A stretch of 8,570 nt of DNA from an uncultured Bacilli bacterium (GCA_948750805.1 CAPZYV010000007.1:1-8570), one strand, 5' to 3'; positions 1-6,649 are shown, counted from the stretch's first letter. Notes: generated by a model from the sequence alone, not told the origin. Numbers and translations: made by a program.

Positions 1-1343
1 TCTTCAATAGTTTTATAATTTTCTTCATATATATGAATTACTTTTTCTAAACGAAAATCATAAGCATATAATTTTTTTTCTTTTAAGTTTTCAATAATTT
101 TATCAATATATTTTTTATTCCATCTAGCATGGATAACATTAGTACCTAGATAAAAACCTTTACCATGTTTATCCAATACGATTTCCATTTCTGTATCGCC
201 ATTAAAATTAGGATAAATATATTCAACTACAATTTTATCTTTTAAATTATTGTCTATTATCACTTTATTATAATTATAAAGAGATAAATCTTTAGTCATT
301 TCAATTTCTTTAGTAATAGAATTAGTTTTCTCACTTGAACTGCCATATATAATTTCAGTTGCTGTTATCTCTACAGCACTCATTGTTAAACTGATACCAG
401 TAAGAACAATTATTGTTATTAACTTAGCAAAAAATGGTAAAGCTTTAGTGCGTCTATTGAAAACAAAGTTAACACATAATTCAAGAATTAAAGCTCCGCC
501 TAAAAATAAAGCTATTATTAAAAGGAATATACCAAAATAATGAACACCATTTATAAGTAAGTAGACTGAAAACCCGATAGCTACAGACATGCCTATTAAA
601 TAAAAGACAACTCCTATTAATATCATAAGAACAATAAATTTTAAAGTATATATACAAATATCAGTTAAAATATTACCTATACCATGACTAGTTCTTTTTT
701 CTTTAATTACTTCTTTTTTATTTTCAATATTTTTAGAAGTTTCGGGCTTTGGCTTTTTTTTAGCCTCTTTTTCATGACTTTCTTCGTCTTCTCGAATGGT
801 AGTTATGTTTTCACTTAACTCTTTAAAACATCTTTTTTGGACCATTTTAATGAAGACAATAATTGCTACAACAAGATAACTTATTTCAATAATAAAGGTC
901 CAAATACTTGCAAACACATAACCTATAGGACGTACTAATTCTTCGAATATGTCTGCGCCTAAATCTCTAATCATAGCAAATGGAATTTTTAGAATACAGA
1001 TTAAGAAGAGGATTAAAATGATTTCAATTAAAATTCTAATTATATCGCGACCACTTTTATCATTTAGGGAATCCATAAATTTGTCAATAAAGTTTCCTAT
1101 TTTATTAAATATATTGTTAAAATAATTTTCTTCATTATTGCCTTTTAATTTGTAAGCACTTAATAAATCATTTACTATTTCTTCAAAATCACCTAATTCT
1201 TTAACTGCTTCTTCCTCTGTTAAGCCAAGACTTACTTTTTCATCAATATAACCTTCATATTCACTGACAATATCTTCAATTTCGCTATCTTCTAAAACAT
1301 TTAGTCTTTTTCTTAATTTTTTTAAAAATGTTTCTTTATTCAT
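1..1343 (-). CDS. HAAS/DUF1700-type multi-pass membrane protein partnered with PadR (3' end outside window)
   Basis: An open frame of 447 codons runs from ATG at 1343-1341 off the left edge, so the C-terminus is missing. Residues 1-65 are a helical cytosolic domain typical of HAAS/DUF1700 proteins: a basic N-terminus (KKLRKRL), then an acidic stretch, then LTEEEAVKELGDFEEIV. Hydrophobic segments lie at about 100-122, 143-165, 228-292 (two or three passes) and 304-325. A highly charged linker rich in Lys and Glu (about 180-225) separates the two membrane groups. The end, 326-447, is soluble and unrecognised. The ATG overlaps the last codons of the upstream PadR gene (ATGAATAA), and an AAAGGAGTGAG ribosome site sits inside that gene, so the two are translationally linked. 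HAAS proteins are commonly encoded next to PadR regulators and are thought to be envelope sensing or regulatory proteins. The ligand is unknown. Family call fairly sure; function inferred. Confidence 0.85.
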   Translation of the reverse strand, partial: MNKETFLKKLRKRLNVLEDSEIEDIVSEYEGYIDEKVSLGLTEEEAVKELGDFEEIVNDLLSAYKLKGNNEENYFNNIFNKIGNFIDKFMDSLNDKSGRDIIRILIEIILILFLICILKIPFAMIRDLGADIFEELVRPIGYVFASIWTFIIEISYLVVAIIVFIKMVQKRCFKELSENITTIREDEESHEKEAKKKPKPETSKNIENKKEVIKEKRTSHGIGNILTDICIYTLKFIVLMILIGVVFYLIGMSVAIGFSVYLLINGVHYFGIFLLIIALFLGGALILELCVNFVFNRRTKALPFFAKLITIIVLTGISLTMSAVEITATEIIYGSSSEKTNSITKEIEMTKDLSLYNYNKVIIDNNLKDKIVVEYIYPNFNGDTEMEIVLDKHGKGFYLGTNVIHARWNKKYIDKIIENLKEKKLYAYDFRLEKVIHIYEENYKTIE

Positions 1344-1668
1344 TTTTCTCACTCCTTTTAATAAAATCGTTTACACAATTACTAAACTTTTTCCACTCAG
1401 TTAATTGTTTATCTTTAGTTAGTTTACCAGCGGCGGTTAGATGATAATATTTTCTAATTGGTCCTTCGGTTGATACTTTGGTATATGTTTCAAAATAGTT
1501 TTCATTAGTTAGTCTTTTTAATATAGGATAGATTGTTCCTTCATTAACGTCAACTATTTTACTTACTGCTTCTACTAATTCATATCCATACATATCTTTT
1601 TTTTCAACTAGTAATAATATTAACAATTCTAATACGCCTTTTTTATATTGCGTATTCGTATTTATCAC
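1336..1668 (-). CDS. PadR-family transcriptional regulator
   Basis: A 110-codon protein made almost entirely of a PadR N-terminal winged-helix domain. The N-terminus QYKKGVLELLILLLV is the usual first helix. MYGYELVEAV begins the helix-turn-helix, EGTIYPILKRL is the recognition helix, and GPIRKYYHLTAAG is the wing, a strong PadR signature. It has the short single-domain layout of the group that pairs with HAAS/DUF1700 genes, and its 3' end overlaps such a gene by 8 nt. The start is debatable. The GTG at 1668-1666 lies inside AGAGGTGAT, which looks like the ribosome site itself. That site is ideally spaced for ACG at 1659-1657, where the protein would begin (M)NTQYKKGVLEL as PadR proteins usually do. 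An inverted repeat over its promoter suggests it represses its own operon. The inducing signal is unknown. Confidence 0.93.
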   Translation of the reverse strand: MINTNTQYKKGVLELLILLLVEKKDMYGYELVEAVSKIVDVNEGTIYPILKRLTNENYFETYTKVSTEGPIRKYYHLTAAGKLTKDKQLTEWKKFSNCVNDFIKRSEKNE

Positions 1669-1679
1669 CTCTTGCTCTT

Positions 1680-1708
1680 ATAATATCTCTAGTACTTGGT
1701 TTTGTCAA
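1680..1708 (-). promoter_or_regulatory. padR-HAAS operon promoter
   Basis: On the minus strand a consensus -35 TTGACA (1708-1703), a 17-nt spacer and -10 TATTAT (1685-1680) predict a transcript start near 1673. The leader is only about 5 nt to the GTG, or 14 nt to the ACG. Upstream sequence (1713-1740) is almost pure A/T, including a 15-nt palindrome at 1723-1737, and could serve as an UP element. Confidence 0.8.
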
Positions 1709-1714
1709 GTACTA
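1690..1714. promoter_or_regulatory. Inverted-repeat operator, likely PadR binding site
   Basis: TAGTACTTG (1690-1698) and CAAGTACTA (1706-1714) form a perfect 9-bp inverted repeat with a 7-nt spacer. It covers the -35 box and most of the -10/-35 spacer of the padR promoter, so bound protein would block RNA polymerase. PadR dimers are known to bind palindromes of this kind in their own promoters. That PadR is the binder here is inferred from position. Confidence 0.7.
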
Positions 1715-1809
1715 AATAATACATAATTATTAATTATAATAAATGTTATGTAAAATATTTTAAAAAATTACACTAAAAAGTATTAAGCAACTTTAATTTA
1801 TAAGGTCTC

Positions 1810-1838
1810 TTTAAATTAATAATAAATTATGGTAAAAT
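1810..1838 (+). promoter_or_regulatory. Probable promoter of the small membrane protein gene
   Basis: A -10 TAAAAT (1833-1838) lies 17 nt after a weak -35 TTTAAA (1810-1815). Transcription would start near 1845, leaving a leader of about 10 nt that holds only GGTGAT before the ATG. The rest of 1740-1842 is AT-rich with no open frame or clear structure. Confidence 0.45.
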
Positions 1839-1854
1839 TGTCTTGGTGATTAGT

Positions 1855-2208
1855 ATGACTTTGCAGGATATGTTTTTTTTAATTACTATGATAACTATTA
1901 TAATGACAAGAGTGATAGTATATATAATTAATAAACCATGCCCTACTATAAAAAATTTTAGAACTCATCATTGGATGTTTGGGTTAGCATTTACAATTAT
2001 TCTTTTTGGTATATCGAGATTTTATGTTAATATATATTTATTATCAATAAGTATGGGAGTATTTTTAGATGAAATAGGTTTTGTTATAATTAGAGGTAAA
2101 AATCACCAAGACAATTATAGCCCTAAATCATTTATGATATTAATATTTTTTATATTGCTTCTATTTATATTTAGAGAAAACATTGTTAACTTTTATTTAA
2201 AGCATTAA
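1855..2208 (+). CDS. Small multi-pass membrane protein with conserved-looking HH and LDE motifs
   Basis: This 117-residue protein is not assigned to a named family with certainty. Hydrophobic segments lie at about 4-25, 41-56, 60-80 and 93-107, giving three or four membrane passes. Polar residues stand out among them: HHWMFG (His38, His39) at the start of the second segment, GVFLDEIGF (Asp72, Glu73) at the end of the third, then HQDNYS (Asp86). Small bacterial and archaeal membrane proteins with an IHHxxxG element followed by GxxLDExG are known to me as uncharacterised families. The His/Asp/Glu set could bind a metal or form an in-membrane active site, but that is inference. I start it at ATG 1855 because GGTGAT lies 5 nt upstream; a TTG at 1843 in the same frame sits in that ribosome site. 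It is the only plus-strand gene here and converges on the TetR gene, ending 17 nt from it. Confidence 0.75.
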   Translation: MTLQDMFFLITMITIIMTRVIVYIINKPCPTIKNFRTHHWMFGLAFTIILFGISRFYVNIYLLSISMGVFLDEIGFVIIRGKNHQDNYSPKSFMILIFFILLLFIFRENIVNFYLKH

Positions 2209-2227
2209 AAAAGTGGAAAAATCCACT
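2205..2227 (-). terminator. Intrinsic terminator of the TetR gene
   Basis: Read on the minus strand, AGTGGA (2227-2222), a TTTT loop and TCCACT (2217-2212) form a 6-bp stem followed by five T residues (2211-2207). The stem includes part of the TetR stop codon and the T run overlaps the stop of the convergent plus-strand gene. On the plus strand there is no T run, so it works mainly leftward. The stem is short. Confidence 0.6.
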
Positions 2228-2795
2228 ATCTCACTAAATCTTTTAAGTTACTAGATAACTCTTTATATATTTTTACGACTCTAATTAATATTTCTTTATT
2301 ATCAATAGTTAGTTCATTAGATGCAATGAGTGTAGCAAGTCCGTTAGCGTATAGCCAGACATGCATAAATAGATTTTTTGCTTCTTCAAAAGTCAAGCCA
2401 TGTTTATTTACAAGATTAATAATAGTTGATTGATTCCATTTTTCATTTAAAACATCATTTACACTAGTCCATTTTAAATTATTTGATAAAAACATGGAAC
2501 GAAAATAGTTTTTATGCATTTGAGCAAATTCTATGTAGGCTACACATACTGTAATAAGCGCATTTTTATTATCTACTCTTTTCATGATAAAATTATCATA
2601 TTCTTTTTTGATTATTTCATTTACATCATTTTTTAGCTCATCAAGACTAGTATAGATACGATATATAGGTTTAGTAGATATATTAGCATTTTTAGCTAAA
2701 TCACGAGCATTTATACTTTCAATACCTTGTTCTTCAACCATTTTTAAAGCCACTTTTAATAATGTGTCTTTATCAATTATACTTTTACCGGCCAT
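2226..2795 (-). CDS. TetR/AcrR-family transcriptional repressor
   Basis: A 189-residue protein of normal TetR length. The N-terminal DNA-binding domain has helix 1 at about 8-24 (DTLLKVALKMVEEQGIESIN) and a helix-turn-helix at 28-54 with RDLAKNANISTKPIYRIYTSLDEL, where YRIYTS matches the usual YxxFxs turn. The C-terminal part (about 65-185) is all-helical and has the FRSMFLSNNL and NLFMHVWLYANGLATLIAS helices seen in the WHG/TetR_C_33-like ligand domains; its ligand cannot be read from sequence. The start is ATG 2795-2793 with AAGGAGAG 5 nt upstream. It stands alone, with its own promoter and terminator, and no efflux or enzyme gene is coupled to it on the same strand, so its target is unclear. 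The nearest candidate, the small membrane gene, converges from the other side. Confidence 0.92.
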   Translation of the reverse strand: MAGKSIIDKDTLLKVALKMVEEQGIESINARDLAKNANISTKPIYRIYTSLDELKNDVNEIIKKEYDNFIMKRVDNKNALITVCVAYIEFAQMHKNYFRSMFLSNNLKWTSVNDVLNEKWNQSTIINLVNKHGLTFEEAKNLFMHVWLYANGLATLIASNELTIDNKEILIRVVKIYKELSSNLKDLVR

Positions 2796-2817
2796 AATTA
2801 CTCTCCTTATCTTTATA

Positions 2818-2861
2818 GGTAACTTATGTTATCATTATATCATATTCTTTATTTTTGTCAA
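2818..2861 (-). promoter_or_regulatory. TetR gene promoter with probable operator
   Basis: The minus strand shows -35 TTGACA (2861-2856), a 16-nt spacer, an extended-10 TG (2842-2841) and a perfect -10 TATAAT (2839-2834). Directly after the -10, GATAAC-ATAA-GTTACC (2833-2818) is an inverted repeat with one mismatch centred on the expected transcript start near 2827. That is a typical place for a TetR self-repressing operator. The promoter is sure; operator use is inferred. Confidence 0.75.
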
Positions 2862-2882
2862 ATTTTTTAATCATAAATTATT

Positions 2883-2915
2883 AAAAAAACAAGTAATTAT
2901 TTATGATACTTGTTT
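2883..2915 (-). terminator. Intrinsic terminator after the ParB-like gene
   Basis: On the minus strand AAACAAGTA (2915-2907) and TACTTGTTT (2895-2887) form a perfect 9-bp stem with an 11-nt loop. The T run (2889-2883) that follows partly belongs to the stem. It begins 1 nt after the TAA of the ParB-like gene, so it ends that transcript and separates it from the TetR promoter. Confidence 0.78.
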
Positions 2916-2916
2916 A

Positions 2917-4074
2917 TTAGTCTTTTTTAATTGTAATTATAAATTGATAATTATCATTTAAGTCAGATTCTTCCATATTTATTTTAAAACCTTTCATACT
3001 TAAATTATCTTTTGTTTCACGGATACTATTAATAGCACTTTTTAAGTCAAGACCCATTTTTTCTTCAGCCTGTTTTTGGTAATTAGGGTCTAAATTATCT
3101 ATTAAAGATACTGGGTCAAATGTATTTTCATTATCTATATTTAAAGCTGGCGTATTAACTACATCACTTATTTTAGGAGTTGTATCTTGGATATCGATAA
3201 CTGGTTTAAGTTCTTTTAATTCAATTTCATCAGTATTCATATTTACCGTTTCATTTTCTAAGAAATTAAAGAAATTGTTTTTAGAATTGTTGTTAGCTTG
3301 GTCTACAGGAATAACATCAGGATTAAATTTTTGTTCATTTTCTATTTCGCGTAATCTACGAGCTATTTCACTTTCCATATCTAATTTTGGAAGTTCTGCA
3401 GCTTCTTTTTTAATAGCATCAATATCTAATGATTTAACTAGAGGAATATCCTCTTCTTCAGATTCATTATTCTTTGATATAGCTTTTAGAGCATCATCTA
3501 ATTCTCTTACTGTCATTCTTTCGTTGATAATTCTTTTTAACCACTCTTGTTGACTTTTTTTATCAGGTAAAACTAATAATGACCGAGCATGACGTTCACT
3601 AATTTTATTATTTAATAAAGCGTCTTGAACTGTATCATCTAAATTTAATAATCGAAGTTTGTTAGCTATAGCACTTTGAGATATACCCATTTTTTTTGCA
3701 AGTTCCGCTTGAGTTAAATAACCTTTATCTAGTAAATTTTTATAACTTCTGGCTTCTTCTATAGATGTCAAATCACGTCTTTGAACATTTTCAACGATTG
3801 CTACTTCGGCACTTTTATTATCATCAACATCAGCGATAACAGCAGGTACTCTTGTAAGCCCAGCAATAGTTGCTGCTTTATATCTACGTTCACCTGCAAT
3901 AATTTCATATTTATCTCCTACGCGTCTTAAAACTAATGGTTGAATTATACCATGTTCTTTAATAGAATCAGATAATTCTTGTAATCCTCGTTCGTCAAAA
4001 GTTAATCGTGGTTGAAAACGATTTGGAATTATCTCTTCAATAGGTATTTGTAATATATTTTGTTCTAGATTCAT
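2917..4074 (-). CDS. parB: ParB/Noc-family chromosome partition or nucleoid-occlusion protein with long C-terminal linker
   Basis: A 385-residue ParB-family DNA-binding CTPase. PNRFQPR (17-23), GIIQPLVLRR (42-51), GERRYKAA (61-68) and ENVQRRDL (95-102) are the N-terminal CTP-binding boxes. TQAELAKKMGISQSAIANKL (121-140) is the helix-turn-helix, followed by ISERHARSLLVL (158-169). Residues 200-340 are an acidic, Asn-rich, probably disordered stretch. The last 40 residues (LKSAINSIRETKDNLSMKGF, then two strands ending QFIITIKK) look like a ParB-type C-terminal dimer domain. ParB and Noc of Bacillus are roughly 280 residues, so this one is about 100 longer. The place downstream of rsmG is that of noc, but the amphipathic membrane helix at the start of Bacillus Noc is absent and no soj (parA) follows, so Noc or ParB role is undecided. 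The start ATG has GGGGCTGAT upstream, and the gene has its own promoter and terminator. Confidence 0.93.
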   Translation of the reverse strand: MNLEQNILQIPIEEIIPNRFQPRLTFDERGLQELSDSIKEHGIIQPLVLRRVGDKYEIIAGERRYKAATIAGLTRVPAVIADVDDNKSAEVAIVENVQRRDLTSIEEARSYKNLLDKGYLTQAELAKKMGISQSAIANKLRLLNLDDTVQDALLNNKISERHARSLLVLPDKKSQQEWLKRIINERMTVRELDDALKAISKNNESEEEDIPLVKSLDIDAIKKEAAELPKLDMESEIARRLREIENEQKFNPDVIPVDQANNNSKNNFFNFLENETVNMNTDEIELKELKPVIDIQDTTPKISDVVNTPALNIDNENTFDPVSLIDNLDPNYQKQAEEKMGLDLKSAINSIRETKDNLSMKGFKINMEESDLNDNYQFIITIKKD

Positions 4075-4108
4075 AGTAAATCAGCCCCAATTTTTTATCT
4101 TATAACTA

Positions 4109-4137
4109 ATTTTAACATTAATCTACTTTTTTTTCAA
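4109..4137 (-). promoter_or_regulatory. Promoter of the ParB-like gene
   Basis: The minus strand has -35 TTGAAA (4137-4132), a 17-nt spacer, an extended -10 TG (4117-4116) and -10 TAAAAT (4114-4109). Transcription would start near 4102, with a leader of about 28 nt. It lies in the 100-nt gap behind the metallopeptidase gene, where I see no clear terminator, so some read-through from upstream is possible. Confidence 0.7.
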
Positions 4138-4174
4138 TTATAAAAATATAAATAATTACTTGAAGTTTAAATAT

Positions 4175-5848
4175 TTATATTAAAATTTTAAAGATATTAG
4201 AGTTTTTAATTGAAGGATAATTATTTATTATTTCTTCTTTTAGATATGTCGCTTTTTTATTAATGTTTTCATATTCTTGTATAATGTTATTATTTGTACA
4301 TATATTTTCAAAAATCCGAGCTCTATCTTCACTTTCATAACTATGAGAATATTTATCAATAAAGTATACAAGATTTTTATCTGTTTCATTTAAAGTATAA
4401 TTATAGATTGATTCTTTAGTATATGAATTTTGATAATAAAAATCTTGAGGGTTTAAGTTTTGCCAATTTTTAAAAGCCTCTATATTTTTATTTTTTAAAT
4501 TAAACTCTATATTGTGCATAAGTTCATGACAAAATAATTCTTCTATATTTGATTCATTTATATCTATTACGATTGTATATTTATTATTTAGAATTAAAGA
4601 ATATGCCGCTGGATTAGAAATTTGGGTTTCAAAATTACTTGGAGTTAAATTACTAGTTAAATATAAATTTAAGCCTCCCATATTATTTAAATAGAAATTA
4701 TTAAAAAAATCTTTATTAAAGTTAGATACTATTTTAGTTAATTTAGAAAGAGCATTACTAATAATATTTTCATTTAGCATAGGCTTAGCACTAAAATCGG
4801 GAAAATCAGCTATAGCATCTTCTTTAATTTTAATATTTAAATTATATTTATGAGATATATTATTAATTTCATTAATATTTGGATTTAATTCATCATTATT
4901 TGATGTTAATTTAGGTATTTTATTTAAATCTATTAGATATAAAGGGGTTTCACTATTGTTAGTTATTAGATATAAATAGTTATTATAAATATAAATATTT
5001 AAAATTATATCTTTTATATTTTCAATATTTATATATTTTTTATTATTATTCTCGAAATCATATATATTAATTATTTTTTCTTCACTATTTACAGCGTATA
5101 ACGTATCTTCATTAATGGTAGTTACTGATTCTAAATTAATATTAAAATTGTTACTATATGTATTGGTTTTGTTATTAACTAAGTCTTTTATAATAATTGA
5201 ATTTTCATTAATAAAATAAAAACCATTATTATAAATATTATAATTTGTTGCTTCTATTTTAGTAAAGGAATTCCCTTTTATATCATAAAGATAATATATT
5301 TTATTTTTATCTTTTAATAAAAGATAAGTATTGTTTTTTAAATAGATATAATTTTCTAAATGGTATTCGCTATTTAAGTCACGAAATTGAATATCTTTAT
5401 TTTGATATAAATAAAGAATATTATTAGCATATTTTAGATAGGTATCTTTATATGGAATGTTATAGTTTTCTTTTAGAGAATGCTTTTTTGTAAATGTTAA
5501 ATCATAAATATCATTTATGTTTTCATTATAACAATTAATAAAATTATTATTTAGTTTACATAAGACATTATTTTTTATTTCATTTATTTTTTTAAATTCC
5601 TTTTGATAAATATTTGAAGTATATAAATAATATTTGTTTTGATTATTTGCTAAGTAATAAATCGTTTCTTGATTAATAATAATATCGCTTATTTCTTTTT
5701 CTTCCGTATTTATATTATAAGAATATATATAATTATTTATTTTTTTACCACTTAAACTTAATTTATCATGTTCAGTATAAATTTGGAATTTATATATAAC
5801 AAAAATAAGTGTCAATATACTTATAATAAGAGCAATATTTTTTTTCAT
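4175..5848 (-). CDS. Membrane-anchored HExxH metallopeptidase with N-terminal propeller-like domain
   Basis: A 557-residue protein not tied to a named gene. It opens with a signal anchor (KKN, then a hydrophobic run at about 4-20) without a lipobox Cys, so it should face outward. Residues about 40-315 hold six or seven loose repeats of strand pairs (YYLYTS, LYLYQN, YYLYDI, YAVNSE, LYLITN), like a beta-propeller. Residues about 335-557 are a gluzincin-type zinc peptidase: HELMH (441-445, bases 4528-4514) gives His441, Glu442 and His445, followed by WQNLNP (462-467) and FIDKYSHSYESEDRARIFE, whose Glu507 is the likely third zinc ligand. I recall similar W..LNP and EDRA..FE motifs in secreted Firmicutes metallopeptidases. 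The start is ATG 5848 because AAAGGAA is 6 nt upstream; an ATG at 5854 abuts that site. It is very rich in Asn, Ile, Tyr and Lys, unlike its neighbours. It lies 47 nt after rsmG, probably read through from it. Substrate unknown. Confidence 0.8.
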   Translation of the reverse strand: MKKNIALIISILTLIFVIYKFQIYTEHDKLSLSGKKINNYIYSYNINTEEKEISDIIINQETIYYLANNQNKYYLYTSNIYQKEFKKINEIKNNVLCKLNNNFINCYNENINDIYDLTFTKKHSLKENYNIPYKDTYLKYANNILYLYQNKDIQFRDLNSEYHLENYIYLKNNTYLLLKDKNKIYYLYDIKGNSFTKIEATNYNIYNNGFYFINENSIIIKDLVNNKTNTYSNNFNINLESVTTINEDTLYAVNSEEKIINIYDFENNNKKYINIENIKDIILNIYIYNNYLYLITNNSETPLYLIDLNKIPKLTSNNDELNPNINEINNISHKYNLNIKIKEDAIADFPDFSAKPMLNENIISNALSKLTKIVSNFNKDFFNNFYLNNMGGLNLYLTSNLTPSNFETQISNPAAYSLILNNKYTIVIDINESNIEELFCHELMHNIEFNLKNKNIEAFKNWQNLNPQDFYYQNSYTKESIYNYTLNETDKNLVYFIDKYSHSYESEDRARIFENICTNNNIIQEYENINKKATYLKEEIINNYPSIKNSNIFKILI

Positions 5849-5895
5849 AAACATTTCCTTTATTATAAATAAATGACACTTAAAGATTTTTATGT

Positions 5896-6603
5896 TTATT
5901 TTAAAGGTTTTTTTATTATCTTATCATATGGTCTAGGATAAATAGTATCTAGGGGAGATATTTTTTTTATAATTGCTATAGAACGATTACTATTTTCTAT
6001 AGGTAGTTTAAATTCAATTATATCAATAACTTTACTATTTAAAATTTGGAATGTTTGCTTACTTTCCATTAGTTCAGAAGAAATATTTCCTTTCATAGGT
6101 AGAAATAAGCCATTAACTTTTAAATAAGGAAGTGATAGTTCTGATATGATGCGTAAATGAGAGACTGCTCTTGATGTTATAATATCAAAGTATTCACGAT
6201 AGCTATCATTTAATTCTTCAGCACGTCCATAAATACATTTTATATTAACTAATTGTAATTCCTTTATTACTGCTTCTAAAAATGTTATTTTTTTATTATT
6301 AGAATCAAGTAATGTAATATCTAGATTTGGAAACATTATTTTTAAGACTAAACCTGGAAAACCTGCACCCGTGCCAATATCTAGAAGTTTTAGTTTTTCT
6401 TTTAGGTCTATAGCTTTTATAAGAGTTAATGAGTCATAAAAATGTTTTAAATAAATTTCTTCTGATGTTTTTATGGCTGTTAAATTAAATTTTTTATTAT
6501 ATAAAATTAACATATTTTGATATTTTTCTAAGTCTTCTAATTGTTTTTTTGTAGGTATAATATTTATTTTTTCTAATTCATTTATAAAAGTTTTGATATC
6601 CAT
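5896..6603 (-). CDS. rsmG: 16S rRNA (guanine527-N7)-methyltransferase RsmG
   Basis: RsmG (GidB) uses S-adenosylmethionine to methylate N7 of G527 in the 530 loop of 16S rRNA; its loss in other bacteria gives low-level streptomycin resistance. The protein is 235 residues, normal for Gram-positive RsmG. KFNLTAI (38-44) and HFYDSL (54-59) are family motifs. LLDIGTGAGFPGLVLKI (73-89) is the SAM-binding loop, LLDSNNKKITFL (98-109) the next SAM contact, TSRAVSHL (143-150) a conserved active-site segment, and the tail YPRPYDKIIKKPL is the usual C-terminus. The start ATG 6603-6601 is preceded by GGTGAT at a good distance. Its neighbour is mnmG, as in most bacteria, but with a 207-nt gap and its own promoter instead of the usual tight coupling. 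Confidence 0.98.
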   Translation of the reverse strand: MDIKTFINELEKINIIPTKKQLEDLEKYQNMLILYNKKFNLTAIKTSEEIYLKHFYDSLTLIKAIDLKEKLKLLDIGTGAGFPGLVLKIMFPNLDITLLDSNNKKITFLEAVIKELQLVNIKCIYGRAEELNDSYREYFDIITSRAVSHLRIISELSLPYLKVNGLFLPMKGNISSELMESKQTFQILNSKVIDIIEFKLPIENSNRSIAIIKKISPLDTIYPRPYDKIIKKPLK

Positions 6604-6620
6604 AGAAAATCACCGGTTTT

Positions 6621-6649
6621 ATTATAGCATATTTAGAAACTTGAAAAAA
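6621..6649 (-). promoter_or_regulatory. rsmG promoter
   Basis: On the minus strand TG-C-TATAAT (6629-6621) is a perfect extended -10. The -35 position (6649-6644) is TTTTTT, poor but tolerable with an extended -10. The predicted start near 6614 leaves a leader of about 10 nt with only GGTGAT. Its upstream edge overlaps a possible divergent promoter reading right. Confidence 0.65.

Noticed and set aside
2764..2961. Plus-strand open frame of 65 codons opposite the TetR start and ParB-like terminator
   Set aside because: It overlaps the TetR 5' end, its promoter and a terminator, has no ribosome site, and is an AT-rich shadow frame.
3006..3024. TGTTTCACG, the first nine bases of a parS site, inside the ParB-like gene
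   Set aside because: The second half does not match (11 of 16 overall) and the bases simply encode Arg-Glu-Thr of the conserved C-terminal part; not a credible parS.
3275..3553. Plus-strand open frame of 92 codons within the ParB-like gene
   Set aside because: It is antisense to a clearly conserved protein, has Ser/Leu-rich shadow composition, and no ribosome site.
5862..5867. TATAAT just upstream of the metallopeptidase gene
   Set aside because: No matching -35 is seen and the start would fall on the ribosome site; in such AT-rich DNA this hexamer is expected by chance.
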